From positions 124,001 to 188,000 of the forward strand of contig JABSSW010000057.1 of assembly GCA_018902385.1 (NCBI GenBank): 64,000 nucleotides of DNA. The letters run 5' to 3'. This DNA is from Physcia stellaris (lineage: Eukaryota > Ascomycota > Lecanoromycetes > Caliciales > Physciaceae). The notes beneath the pieces are model-generated. The model saw only the letters and a program-made list of their open reading frames with translations, ran no database searches and was not told the origin of the DNA. Shown one piece after another: positions 9,995 to 22,142 of the stretch; position 1 is the first letter of the stretch; each line of letters begins with the position of its first letter. Made by a program: the position numbers and the translations under genes.

Positions 9995-12567
9995 TTGAAG
10001 AGAGGAGATGCTTTGAGTAGTACTGTCGGCTCACCTTCTGGCGGGGTAATTGGCATAGTTCTACTAGGCATTCGGCCCGATGGGACCGGCGCCTATATCC
10101 TGGCCGCCTTCGCAATATTGGTGAGAGCACTTCCAACGTCCTACAATCGCCTTCCGTCAGTATGGTATGTTGAAGCTTGAGTACCAAAGACTAAATCAGA
10201 TACAATCGGCAGGGACGGTGATGTTGGTTCCTGGTCTTCTTTCGCCCTTCGCGTAGGCAATCCTGCCCAAACAGTGCGTGTTATCCCATCAACCGCCGGC
10301 CAATCTACGTGGGTTATCGCTCCTTCGGGATGTCCTCCAGACGAGCCGGGTATCTCACCTTCTTTGCCATGTCCTCAATCCCGAGGCGGGCTCTTCGATC
10401 CTTCACGATCCAGCTCGTGGCACGCCTTGAGCAACAACTCGCTAGGGCTCGATGCCAATCTAGGTTACGGCGATCTTTCTGCGTTGTATGGACTGGATAC
10501 GATCCAATTGGGCTTCAGTGACTCTATCGGTGGGCCAAGACTCGACTCACAGATCCTGTCTGCACTTGCACCCGAACACTATTTCGTTGGACTTTTTGGA
10601 CTGAACCACCAAGCCACCAATCTTTCCAATTTCTCTATTCCGCATCCAAGCGCTTTAACAACACTGAAAGAGAATAGCTTGATACCGAGCCTATCCTGGG
10701 GATACACTGCTGGTGCTCAATATCGTAAGCCTTTCCATAATAATTGCTATTTCTACCTGGCGCAATTCTTGGCGACAATTCAGTCCGGTATTGAAGAATT
10801 GAGTGGTCTCATCGATTGTGAAATGTATGAAATCTTTAGATTGATGGCGACTCTAGCTTCATGAAAAATAACCACCGCCTTTTGGGGACCTTCCGAAATA
10901 CTGGCTAACCTCTACAGGTTCAAAGGGTGTTTTCGGAAGTTTAACATTCGGAGGATATGATGCTTCCCGTTTCTATGACAATGGGGTCTCGTTCAAGCTT
11001 GCTCCAGACGTCACGCGCGATCTTGTTGTTGGTTTGCAATCGATAATGTCCACTTTCGCCAATGGGTCAATTAGGTCATTGCTACCATCTCCAATACTTT
11101 CATTCATCGACTCAACCCAACCTTTCATATATCTGCCTGTCGAATCATGTCGATCTTTCGAAGAGGCGTTCGGCTTGGTGTGGAATGAGACATACGAGGT
11201 CTATTGGGTCGACTATGATCTACATCAGAAGTTGCTATCTGTAAATCCCAACATCACCTTCGGAATTGGGAATACGGAGAAGGGAGGCCCGACGGTTGAA
11301 ATCGTTTTACCCTATGCAAGTTTCGATCTTCAGGCCATGCCTCCAGCAGCACCGAACTCTACTCGCTTATTTCCGTTACGTCGAGCTGCGAACAGCTCTC
11401 AGTACACGTTGGGCCGGACTTTCATGCAAGAAGCGTAAGGAACCTAGATGGCCCCTTAAATTACCCTAAGTGCGCTAACCATTGCAAAGCTATGTCATCA
11501 CTGATTATGAGCGATCTAATTTTTCTGTCTCACAAGCAAGGTTCGCGGACGGAGTCCCCAACAATCTCGTGACAATCCACTCGGCAACTTTATCCCCTAG
11601 TAGTAATTCCACGAGTCTCAATCCTCCAGCTACCCCACCAGAGAGTCAAAGAAGTCATAAGACAATTAATGTTGCCAGTATCGCCACAGCGGTCGTGGTT
11701 TTCATATTGATCATAGCGGGTGCAATCTATGCTTACATTCGCAGAAGGTCTCGGAGGTTGAGAAAGCAGCGGGAGGGCAATGCCTCACAGCCTTCGAATG
11801 ACGCGCAAGAGGTAAGACCTTTGACTATTGACTCAGTCCGTGAAATAGACAATAACAGCATGGTCGGTCCATTCCGCGAGCTTCCTGATACGAGTTTGAC
11901 AGAGCTCCGAGGTACCCACTCTCTACAGGCTGCGCGAAACAGTATCTCGGAGACAGCTGTACCACCCAGTCCTATTTTACACGAATTGAGAACCCATCGG
12001 AGTTCGCAAGAGAAGGTCATTACAAGGAAAGCTCGCGGTCAGATACACAAGACCTCCACAACCACGCAGCCCAGAAGCCAAAGCCACATCAGCGCCAGTA
12101 CTCGTAACTCGACCCGTCGGCCCACCCGTTCCATCAGGACTGTGACAGCCGCCTCGACCCAGAAAAGCGATTCCCGCAGCTCTACCGACTCGATCAGCTT
12201 GAAGACAGCAATATACGCATCGTATATGCGCAAACCGCTCGATCTCAATCGATCCCTACCACCAACACCCATCTCCGAGAGTCCCATGGTTTCCCCTTTA
12301 GCGCAGAGGTTCACAAATACGGCCTCTTCTCGTCTGCGGTCGCAAAGCGTAGGAGTTGCTCCACCGGTGCCAATCTCGGCCGTCACTGCTCCGCCAAAGC
12401 TTGTATCAAGGTATTCGGTAATTAGGGCTGCGCACAGGGACCGGCCTCGTGGCTTGTCGCTGGCAGTCACTCGATCTGTGCCGTCTCATACATTGTCTGC
12501 TGCGGACTATTCGATCGTGTCCCCTCTGTTGGATAAAAGCGAAGCTGAAAGGACCTGCTGGATCTAA
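9995..12567 (+). CDS. Membrane-anchored pepsin-like (A1) aspartic-protease-like protein
   Basis: Exons: up to 10164, 10213-10724, 10918-11434 and 11490-12567, all phase-consistent. Pepsin-like landmarks in order: a hydrophobic leader before the PSVW|DGDVGSW junction; a first-lobe segment VRVIPSTAGQSTWV; GLFGLNHQ; FGGYDASRF; second-lobe IDSTQPFIYLP; GRTFMQEAYVITDYER. A single transmembrane helix follows (about INVASIATAVVVFILIIAG) with stop-transfer Arg/Lys (RRRSRRLRK) and a ~270-residue Ser/Thr/Arg-rich cytoplasmic tail. The first catalytic triplet, normally DTG or DSG, reads STA, so peptidase activity is doubtful. The second Asp (DST) is kept. The start codon is unresolved: 9995 is only where this frame opens, and no in-frame ATG lies before the first intron, so a short upstream exon is likely. 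Confidence 0.75.
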
Positions 12568-12834
12568 ATGGTAGATCGTGCTGTTTGGTGGGAAGGATTC
12601 ATGGAAACGCAAGACAATTGGAACGGAAAATAGATGGCTAGAATTTGCATGATATCAAGGAACCCAAACTCTTTCCACGAGCAAAACTACACATAAAAAG
12701 AGTTCACTATTATATAGATCTGTAAAATAAACACTCGGGTGCATACTGAGTATTAGATAGTCCAATAAGCAATTAGAGCTTGATCTTAGGCAGGAAAGAC
12801 CACAGTGATCCTATGCCTTTAATCACGACGAAAT
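12568..12834. other. 3' flank between A1-like gene and transposon block
   Basis: 267 bp of ordinary composition ending at the outer terminal inverted repeat. Nothing else is recognised. Confidence 0.4.
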
Positions 12835-12875
12835 CCTATCCCCTCCGCATCCAATTAGTGAAATTTAGCGTGTTT
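12835..12875 (+). repeat. Left terminal inverted repeat (41 bp)
   Basis: It begins cctatcccctccgcatcc and is the exact reverse complement of 24263-24303. CpC and CpT sites here are unmutated, unlike the interior. Confidence 0.9.
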
Positions 12876-13146
12876 TCACGCGATCCTTCCTCCCCACTTC
12901 AACCACCATTACTTCACCAAATTTACGTGTATATGTGTATAGTTCAGTGAAGAAATTCGATAGTATATAAACATTCAATAATTGAAATATGATTATATTC
13001 GAAATTCGTTTGAAATCACTAATTTATTCTCAAATGTTTCGAAACGTTTTCAAATTTTTTATTGATCAAAACATTCGTATGACATTTTTTCGATTCATGA
13101 TAAATTTTGAAACATTCAAATGACACGCATAAATTCATTTTACATG

Positions 13147-14044
13147 TTATACAATAATCAAACGTTTTACGATTCGAACGATGTTGTATATTGACATTTT
13201 TGAAAATAAATGTTTGACGTTTTCGAAATCTCGTGTGAAAATTGATCGAACAATCATTTCATTTACAATACGTCGATTTGACACACTTTGACGATTAATG
13301 TATGATATTTGAATTTCGTAAAAGTTTTTCAATCAATTGTTGAATAAATACACGTCGATTTCGATAATCGAATTTTTTTGTGATTGATGATGATTTCAAA
13401 CGATATATGCATTGATATTGATCGAATTTATCATGTATTCGATCATTCGTTTCGTTCATTTGCGTTGTTCGAATCGTGATATCGTTAATTCATTTCGAAA
13501 TTGATTTGCACGATTCGCATGATTTATATGAAAATTGTATTGCATTGCAATAATGAATTGTTTGACGACGATTTTATTGAAATCGTTTCGAAAAAATGCA
13601 TCGATCGTGAATCGAGTTTTTCGTGATGTTTGCTCGTTTGCTTGTGAAATATATGCAATAATAGCAAATGTGATCACGTGATCTCGTTCGAAATTTCTTC
13701 AAACGAAACAATTGATCAATTCATTCACAATTCGATGTATTCATTGCTTTAAATTCAATTGTGATTTGTTTGCAACAACTATTTTTTTCAATTTCAATGA
13801 TATATCAGATGCGTTGTCTCGTACAATGTCACAGATATCGACATTGAAAATCAGAAAAACTCTGACGAAATGAGAATTCGTGAAAAAGTTGTCGATGAAA
13901 CAGACGAAATGCTGATGACGAAAATCGCGTGTAACTCGTTCGCAAAAAATATATATTATTTTTTTCGTAAATACAAAATGAATTTTCATAACAATGATTT
14001 CAATAATGTTTTTTTTGCGTTTTCGAATCGTTTTTGAAAATATA
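13147..14044 (-). pseudogene. piggyBac-like transposase, C-terminal half (decayed)
   Basis: Minus-strand fragments at 13741-13989 and 13456-13677 carry piggyBac transposase landmarks: a FIDNFFTNS motif around the second catalytic Asp, a following TVR/IVRDNA-type segment, and further on a HINHANRANQFRN segment equivalent to the conserved Asp/Gln helix near the end of the catalytic domain. A further fragment (13147-13332) may be the C-terminal tail. Several stops and frame breaks come from C-to-T changes. This half was separated from the N-terminal half by the copia insertion at 14045/23367. Confidence 0.65.
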
Positions 14045-14049
14045 TTGAT
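14045..14049. repeat. Target-site duplication TTGAT, left copy
   Basis: The same five bases flank the other end of the copia element at 23363-23367. Confidence 0.75.
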
Positions 14050-14245
14050 TATTGAACGAATGTGAATGATTGTCGTTGCATTGCATGCAATATTATCGAA
14101 ATTACGTACAAAAGAAAATACAATTTGATTGCGCAGATGTTTTTAGTAATGATCGATTTTGACACGTTTCGTTTAATCGATCAATCAAAAGTTTTGATTT
14201 TATTCGTGTTCATATTTCAATTTTCTGTCATCGTATTTTTCAACA
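14050..14245 (-). repeat. copia LTR (3' LTR in element orientation)
   Basis: Direct repeat of 23169-23362 with about a dozen and a half differences, ending TTCAACA. Differences are mixed transitions, including some at TpG/CpA. Confidence 0.85.
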
Positions 14246-14269
14246 TTTTCACTCGATAACAATCATGTT

Positions 14270-14778
14270 CATTGCATTCGTGAATGCGACTTTCATTGAA
14301 TTTCAATTTTTGCATTGATTGTGATTTTCACTGAATGCTAATTCGTGCAGCGACGTAGCTTTCACTGAATTTCAATTTCTACATTCATTGATGAAAGAAA
14401 CACTGAATTTTTCTGATCAAAAAATCGAGCTCGAACGATCTCGAAAAAAATCATTTTAAATTATCATGCAATTCGAGTCTGAGCACGATCAACGAGTTTC
14501 TATTTTCAGTCATAATTTGTTAAATTCGTACAATCGAATCATCATCGCTTTAAAATGAAAAAAATGACGTGATTTCAATCAAATTCGAATTTTTTGACTA
14601 TTGACGAGAGAAACACTGATTTTTTTGATCAAAAATTAGATTCGAACGATTTCAAAAAAATCATTCTGAATTATCATGCAATTCAAATTTGAACACGATC
14701 AACGAATTTCTGTTTTCGATCATGATTCGTCAAATGTGTACGATTGAATCATCAACATTTTAACATGAAAAAAACAAT
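14270..14778. repeat. Tandem repeats in copia untranslated region
   Basis: A ~180-bp unit occurs twice in direct order (about 14387-14570 and 14600-14778), recognisable by aaacactgaN, gatcaaaaa and atcatgcaattc blocks. Two shorter copies (ttcaNtgaatttcaattt) lie just before at 14290-14385. They lie between the RNase H remnant and the LTR. Confidence 0.6.
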
Positions 14779-14797
14779 TCTGATTATTGAAAAAAAT

Positions 14798-15124
14798 CTA
14801 ATTGATTTTCGATTTTTTCAATTTCAATTGTTTCACGAATTTCTTGAATTTATTTTTTGACAATGATTTAGTCAAATCATCGATTATCATGTTTGCATTT
14901 GAAACGTAATTCAATTGAATCAAATTTTTCTGATGCAAGTTTTTGATGTTATGATAAATCACATCAATGTGTTTTGATCGTTCGTGAATATGTGCGTTTT
15001 TGATCAACAAATTAACGATTTGATTATTTTTCAAAAATTGCATTGATGAACAGATTTCATGCTTATCGTTTTGAATGATTGCTATTTGATTCAGTTCGAT
15101 TTCGAAATATTTGATGAAATTCAA
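14798..15124 (-). pseudogene. copia RNase H domain remnant
   Basis: The minus-strand frame carries the copia RNase H ending: HERSKHIDVIYHNIKNL followed by YVSNANMIIDDLTKSLSKNKF, matching the usual S-KHID-RYH and P---ADILTK-L elements. It is truncated and mutated. It follows the reverse transcriptase fragments, as expected in Ty1/copia. Confidence 0.8.
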
Positions 15125-15232
15125 ATTTCGAAAAAGCTGTGCTATTCATAATTTTTTTTTAGCGCATGTCGATAGAATCATATATTCGATTTCAATGATT
15201 GAAATAGCGATCGATTTTTGTTTACGATTCAT

Positions 15233-16252
15233 TCATGATATTGATTCTTCAGCGAACATGTAAACGTATTCGAGAATCGATTTTTTGTTCAGTTTATCGA
15301 CTGCGTAATCAAAATTCGAATAAGTTTTGATTTTGAAATTTTCATTATTGTTCAATTTCAAATCGTATACAAAATTTAAATCGATGATCGATCGAATGTA
15401 ACGAAACAAAATTTTCATTGTTTTGTCGTGATGTTTCGCAAAATCGCTGAAATATTGATTTAATCGTTTTAATGCGAAAACGATATTTGAACGAGTGTGT
15501 ATGACAACATACATGAACTTTTCGATTTTGTGTTGATAATTCTTTGAATCAATTCGTTCGTCGTTCGATTCAGTTGATCTGAATGAATCGTAATCGTTCA
15601 TGAATAATTTCGTACGTTCGTGTTTATCGATGTTCATATGCAATTCATTCAATATTTCGCTCAAATAATGAATTTGATTTAATCGAATAATTCGTCTTTT
15701 ACGATCGCGAATGATTTTAATGTCAAAAATTTTTTGCATTTTTTTCAAATTTTTGACTTTGAATATTTTTTTGAATTCATTTTTGAATCAATTGATTTGT
15801 TCGTTGAATTTGACGACAACAAAAATGTCATTCACGTAAAAAAATAATATGATTTTTCGTTTTTTATGACGAAACATACATGAATTAATCGAAATTTGTT
15901 CGAAATTTAATTTGTGCAATTTTTTTACGCAACGTTCGTGTCAATTTTTAATTGTTTGTTTCAATTCATAAAAATTTCGACGAATCAAAAATGTTTGTTC
16001 GAAAAATAAATTCATATCGAATAACGATTTCATGTAAATTATTTTTTTTAAAAATGATTTCGTGAAAACATTGTTGACGTTTATTTGATGACATTCGAAA
16101 TTTTTCAACGCGACGATGACGAAAAACAAACGAAAAATATCGAATTTGACAATTGAAACAAAAATATTTGTATAATTTATTTCATATATTTGCGAAAAAT
16201 TTTTTGCAACGAATTTGATTTTCAATTTGTTCAACGTATCATTCACATACAT
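15233..16252 (-). pseudogene. copia reverse transcriptase remnant
   Basis: Two frames, 16252-15941 and 15748-15233, cover the RT. The first has KIKFVAKNFSQIYEINYTN (family K-R-VA-GF-Q--GIDY-) and HQINVNNVFTKSFL (family Q-DV--AFL-G-L). The second holds IIRDRKRRIIRLNQIHYL and the YVVIHTRSNIVFAL block (family G-LMY---TRPDI-FAV). Between them, at 15827-15838, the catalytic YVDD now reads YVND, a G-to-A change at a GpG site. The enzyme is dead. Confidence 0.85.
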
Positions 16253-17605
16253 TTTGATTTTGAATATTCATTTATTGATGACGATATTGACGTTTTTCGA
16301 TAAAATGACGACGTTTCAAATTTCATTAATTATTAACGTCGTCAATTCGATTTGAATAGTTTCGAGTCAAAATTTATTTCAAATGAAATCATTGACAATT
16401 TTTTGATAATTTTCGAACACAAATATGATCAATTTTTCAACGAATTGTCGATTTGTATTTTTTGTTGTTGCAAACAGAATTCATTCATCGTGTTCGCACG
16501 TATCAAAATTTTCGATCAAAAATGTCATTATGACGCGTGCAATTTTGTTGCGATGTTCATTTCGTTTTTTTTCGTTCGTGATATTTCGTTTACGTTTAAA
16601 AATTGTCACGTGAAAAAATTGCTGCATCATGCGTGAAAATTTCGTGAAAAATGTTAATTTAACACGCGTTTGAATTGTTGATTTCGTCGTAAATTTGTTG
16701 ATTTCATTTTTTTCATTTGATGTATCGATGAATTCATCGTTTTTTTTCATGTGCATTGATTGAATTTTTTTCGTTTTTCGAAATCATAAACGCAACAAAA
16801 ATCGAAAATTTCGCAAAAACTGATGCAACAAAAATTGATGTAAACGTCGATATCATCGAAACGATTGCAAATGCAAAAATTATTTTGCGTGATTTTTCGA
16901 CAAATCGTTTTTCAAATAATTCGTTCATCGTAATCGTGAACAAATTCAATGATTCGTTTTTTCATTTTTCATGTTCAAAAAACATTATTTTGTGATGCTT
17001 GATGACATCACGACGATCGAAAATTCATATTTTGTATTGAATCGTGATGTTTTCGTCATAATTCATAAACACATTTGATTTTTTTGTATTGACGAATTTG
17101 TTTTTTTTATTTTTTTCAAACAATGATTTAATATCGACGAACGAATAGCATTTGCATTTTCAAACGCGTATGTGATTTATCGACGATTTAATATTTGTTC
17201 AAATTTCAATAAAATTTGTTGAATTGTCGTCGATTACTGATTTCGTGTTCATACGATTGCGAACGTATGCATTTGTTTTTTCTGTTTCAAATCAAAATTT
17301 TATGAAAAGTTCTGCGTTTTGAATCATTGTTCGAATTTGATTTTCGAACGTTTTTATGACACGTTCTATTACGTCGTTTTGAATGAAATTGTACGAAACG
17401 ATGTATTGTGAAACAATGTCGATAAATTCACATCAAAAATCGAATATAAACTTTAATTTTTTGACGTTGTCACAACGTACGATTTGTAATTTTCGTTGAA
17501 TTTTTAGTTTCATTTTCAGTTTTTATTTGTTGAAAACTTTTGATGCATCAAATCGTTTGCGATAAAATAGAATTTATGTTCGTCGAAAATGATTATTCAC
17601 GATTT

Positions 17606-17830
17606 TTAAAAATATTCGTAATCGAATTTTGAAGCGAATAAAAATTCACAAATATCGATAAATATCAATTTCAATATGTGAGTTTTGCGTTCGACTAAAC
17701 GACGATTATGTGCATTAATCATTTTCGTAATCGCACATATTTTAAATAAATCGTTGCGATTTTCGACGATGAGAATCGACTTGCGTAAAATTGTGATTTT
17801 GTGCAAATCTCGAAATTTTGCAAATCTCAT
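17606..17830 (-). pseudogene. copia integrase N-terminal remnant
   Basis: The minus-strand frame includes a zinc-binding-like region, now missing several ligands (ICAITKMINAHNRR), followed by RKTHILKLIFIDICEF, which matches the first catalytic Asp region of copia integrases (P-ELIH-D-CGP). The rest of the integrase down to ~17,000 is too degraded to call. Confidence 0.7.
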
Positions 17831-17875
17831 ATGATCAAAACGTCGATGTCATAACTCGTATAAATCACGTCTTTT

Positions 17876-17965
17876 TTGATCAACATTTGAATCAATACTT
17901 GAATCAACATTTGAATCAATATTTGAATCAACATCTGAATCAATATTTGAATCAACATTCGATGA
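17876..17965 (-). repeat. 12-nt minisatellite in copia polyprotein
   Basis: About seven tandem copies of a ttgaatcaaNaN unit. On the coding (minus) strand it gives alternating NVDS and NIDS tetrapeptides between the protease and integrase remnants. Confidence 0.7.
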
Positions 17966-18233
17966 TTGAAAATCGATCTCGATATCATTTCGAAAATTAG
18001 TATTTGCATCGAACAAAATTTCGTTCGAGTTCATTATTGTTGACGTTGCAAATGAAACAAACAAAACTTTAAAAATTCAATTGCAAACATCGTGTTGCTC
18101 GTTAACAATGCGTATTTTTTAAATTTTGATGTGATTTTGTTTATTATGTAAACATTTTTTTGAACGAATGTTCGAAATATTTCAACGTTTTGTTTATTGC
18201 GCATAAACAAATTATCGTCATTGAAATTTTTTA

Positions 18234-18443
18234 TCAATTTTTCTTGATAAAATGTTTGTCGAATAAAAAATTGACGTCGAAATCAAATACATAAAACATT
18301 TTCGTCAACGTGTTTTTATCGTTTTTGACGCGCATCGTCATTGAATCACATTGATTTGAATACAATTTTTTTTTTTCGATTTTAATCGTGCGTCTTTTAA
18401 TCGACTTGAAAAATTCATTAAAAAATCGAAAATCGTCAATCAT
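18234..18443 (-). pseudogene. copia protease/linker remnant
   Basis: The frame opens with MIDDFRFFNEF, corresponding to the segment just after the catalytic Asp of copia proteases, and ends with a VFDFDVNFLF-like block matching the usual LYVP-L--NLLS motif. The catalytic D-SG triplet, expected just upstream in this orientation, is not readable. Confidence 0.65.
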
Positions 18444-18890
18444 GTGAAACGAAACGTCAATGTTTGCAATTCAAACGAATTTGAAAAATTTATTGATCAA
18501 TTTTTTGAATAAAACGACGATTTTTTCATGTGTTTTTCATTGTTTGAATCGATGTCGATATCGAAATTTGAATTGTTGTTGAACGAAAAAAAAAATGAAC
18601 GACGTTGTACGTTTTGTGTTTTTTATTTTTACGTAAAAATTTTTTGATTTTCTTTTTTTTCGTTCATTTTTTTAATTTTTCAAAAATCACATTTTGCAAT
18701 TCGATATGAATCATCGCAAAAAAAAATATCTCGTTTTTTTCGTTTTAATTTTGAAACGACGAAAATTTTCGTCGAAATTGAAAAATCGTCGTTGAAATAT
18801 GCGATAAAATTGACGACAATTGTTTTTGATCATTAATGTCGATTCGACGATTTTGTTCGCAATGAATTGTGTTTTTTTTTTTTTTTTTGC

Positions 18891-18895
18891 AATTT
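18891..18895. repeat. Target-site duplication AATTT, left copy
   Basis: Matches 22339-22343 at the other end of the inner LTR element. Confidence 0.7.
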
Positions 18896-19116
18896 TGTTG
18901 AAAATACAGTCTTCGCGAATGTGTTGCAGTCAGAATTCAGTTGATATAATCTGACGAAAGACGTTTTGATTTGAACAAAGTACTAATGTTTGCGTTTTTG
19001 TTGAGATTAATGTCTTGGAAAATTCGCACACTTCTTGTGTTTTCATCTTGCATGTATGTTACAGAACAACGAGATTCAGAGCAATAAAATGGTAATCACT
19101 CATGATTCTTTCAATA
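18896..19116 (+). repeat. Inner element 5' LTR
   Basis: Direct repeat of 22143-22338. It retains CpT/CpC sites that are TpT in the other copy. A ~25-bp stretch near 18960 is absent from the right copy. Confidence 0.8.
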
Positions 19117-19563
19117 GATTATGAGAATCGGATTAGCAATTTTCGTTACATTTAATATCATCTACAGCATGAGCGCAGTAGTATCTAGCCGCCAAACAAT
19201 ACAGCAATAAATTTGCAATATTAACAGCAGTATTCAACTTCAGTTGAAAGTATTCAGTTTAGTCAGATCAGAACGATCTAATTGCAATAAAGCAATACTC
19301 AATATCTTGATACACGATCAGTACAATTCAATACGTTCTCAATTACATCGATAACATCTATTTATTTATTTACGAAGTTTTCGAAACAGTCAACTTTCGA
19401 TTTATTTATTCATTTTACGAATATTTCGCGAATTCGTTTACATATCACTCAGTCAGAATGATTATTTTTATTTTTGCGATCAAATTCGCGTTCGATTCAT
19501 TTTCGCATTTGATTTTTTATTTTTTCGTTTGTTCTTTGCGATCACGTATCTGAAGGTCATCTC

Positions 19564-20683
19564 ATGACGCAAAATCTCAAAACGCTTTATAACATGCATT
19601 TGATTGAAAATGTCAAGACTTTGCGATGCAATTGATTCACTCAAGCGAAAAAAACACAAGAAAATTATCATTTACGAAAGCATGAGTTGAAAATCAAAAA
19701 CAAACTCAAGAAAAAAATGAAGCAATTGACAAAACAAAAGAAAAAAGTTCGTCTGATCAAGAAACGAACTGAAAAATATACGTGCAAACGTTGCAAAATC
19801 AAATTCGATAACAACATCAAATTTCACGAACATATTCGCATTCGACACGCGAAAAAGTCGAAAACAATTGTTTCGTTCTTTGCGCAAATTTCAAAATCGA
19901 AATTTGTTCAACAGTTTGTTGAACATGTGATTTCATTTTCTGTTTCGTTTGTTTCGTTATTTCGATCGATAATTTCGTCATCTTTTTCGTCATCTTTTAC
20001 GTCGTCGAAATTAATAATCGAATTATCAGTTATTTTTTCAAAATTTTCATCAGAATTTTTGTCGATTGCAACATCAAAAAAATCGATATTTTGAACAGAA
20101 ATCGTTTCACGATCAATCATTGCATCGAAACTTTTTCGTTTTTCGATTGCGACATCGAAATCGACATACAGATTTTTGAAAAAATTCGCAATCAATTGTT
20201 CGTTTATTTCATCGTTTATTTCGTTTCGAATATTTATATCATCGAAATTTTATTTCATTGTGAACGATTTGATTCGCATGTTCGTTGAAAAGTCGAATTC
20301 ATTTGATTTGCAATCACGTCGATTCAAATCGTTTTCTTGTCGCGATTTTGACAAATGCAATTTCGAAAACAATAATTTCGTACAAATTTGTATTACGTCA
20401 TATTTTCATGCGACGATTTCATTTGTTTTCAAATCGATCAAATTCGAAACATTTGAATCAACACATGTTCGCGAATTCATTTCGCGTCAATTTTCGATTT
20501 CGTCACGTTCGATTTCATTTATTTTTTTTTCTTTTCGATTTGTTTCGATGCGTTTTCATTTTTCGACAGTTTTTCGCTCGTTTTTCGTTTGCAGACATTG
20601 TCAAAAACGTTTCGTCATTTATTGATTTATCGATTGAATCATGTCAAATGTTTTCAGAGTTGAAAACAATGAAATATTCATGA
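19564..20683 (+). pseudogene. Zinc-finger protein gene of the inner LTR element (decayed)
   Basis: Reading from ATG 19564, one stop interrupts before 19687. The frame then gives a Lys-rich coiled segment followed by one C2H2 finger: YTCKRCKIKFDNNIKF...HEHIRIRH, with Cys-x2-Cys-x12-His-x4-His spacing intact. Downstream, frames to 20625 end in a second partial finger (FVCRHCQKRF). The middle is Ser/Phe-rich from C-to-T decay. Such single-finger proteins accompany LTR repeats in some ascomycetes; a Gag-like nucleic-acid-binding role is a guess. Confidence 0.6.
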
Positions 20684-21059
20684 AACAGCGCTATTGAAGT
20701 TTTGCTTCTTTTCGTTTTACTTTGAAAAAGTATTGATCTTCTTGAAATCATTACTTTGAGAAAGTTAATATGATGTTGTTTGTTTGTTTGTTTGCTCGTT
20801 CATTTCATTCTATTAATCGTTGATCGATCATGATTTGAAAAAGCATAAAAGTTGTTGTTTTAATGAATTCGATATTTCGTCTTTCTCGTTCTATTTCGAC
20901 TTGGAAAAGTTTTAGAATTTGTATGCTTTGTTTTATTGTTTCACGAATTTGTAAAAACTTATTTCTGTTGTGACTTCGTCTTGATCTAACACGATTAATT
21001 ATCGAATTTCTTTTTTCTACTATTCTTGAGACTTAGTCGCCCGATAAATACGAAAAAAA

Positions 21060-21310
21060 AAGAGATACAGTGATGACAATACAGTCTCGAAAAAACGTAC
21101 GAAAAAACGTATTGATTTACTGTACAGTTGTTAAAAAAGAACGAACAGACTAGATAGTATCGTTTCGAGAAAACGTATTATTCAATCATATTCGACACTC
21201 GAAACTCGAGAAAATCAAACAATACAGTTTCGGAAGAGCGTATTATGCAGACATGACTAAAAGTCACATAATATCGCTTCGAAAAAACGTACTATGCAGT
21301 CATTACACAT
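21060..21310 (+). repeat. Degenerate tandem repeat in inner element
   Basis: Imperfect units of the type tttcgaaaaaacgta-tatgcagaca recur four to five times. Function is unknown. The mutation load here is lighter than in the zinc-finger region. Confidence 0.45.
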
Positions 21311-21904
21311 TCGACCTTGCAAAACAAAAACTCGATCAAAAAGAAAAACAATCAGTGTTGAAAATATCTGACTTTTTAACATACTAATCGATTTGATTCT
21401 CTGACAGATTTTAGTCAAATCAGAAAAGCTCGATTCTGCATTCTTTGCATCGACGTACAATTTGAACATGCTTTCGTCGCATTCGATGCATCATTTTTCT
21501 TGTCGATTTTTCGATCATTTTCAGCTTTTGACATTGCATCGACATATTTTATGAACTTTTTACAGTCAAATTACATAGAGATCGATTCATTGATGTCGCA
21601 AAAATACTTGAAAATTCTGAAATTCAAAATGATGTTATCAGATCAAAATGTGATTTTTGTTTCTCGTTCAACATCGCAGAATTCAGACAATTGGTACTTT
21701 TTTCATGATGTATTTTTAGCCAATTCTAGATATCAGATATCACATCGATGCGTTATTTCATGAAAATTCAAAACACGGTCGCAATTCTTCAGATGTTCGA
21801 TCGCACGTTTTACAATTCGATTTTACGTCATATCTGAAGCTAATAAATCATCGAATTTCGATTCGTTCGTTTTTGCAATTTTCGCATCGATGTATGATCT
21901 AACT

Positions 21905-22090
21905 CTACAGAATTTATTTCATTGAAGAAATTTGCTCGAAAACTTCAGACAATACATCGCTGAAAAAGTTTCAGAACTCATCGCTCTGAAAGAGTTTGCA
22001 CGGAAACTTCAGAACACGTATCGCTGAAAGAGTCGCATCGCTGAAAGAGTCACATCGTTGAGAAAGCTCGCACGAAAACTTCAGATCAAA
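21905..22090 (+). repeat. Degenerate tandem repeat before 3' LTR of inner element
   Basis: A short unit, atcgctgaaagagt with an aaaacttcaga spacer, recurs about five times just upstream of the 3' LTR. Confidence 0.5.
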
Positions 22091-22142
22091 TTGAACTCGT
22101 TAGAATACAGAGCAGAAAACACAAGCGATTGCTGTGAAAGAG

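Noticed and set aside
17876-17965. CRISPR-like direct repeats
   Set aside because: Contiguous 12-nt units without spacers inside a retrotransposon coding region.
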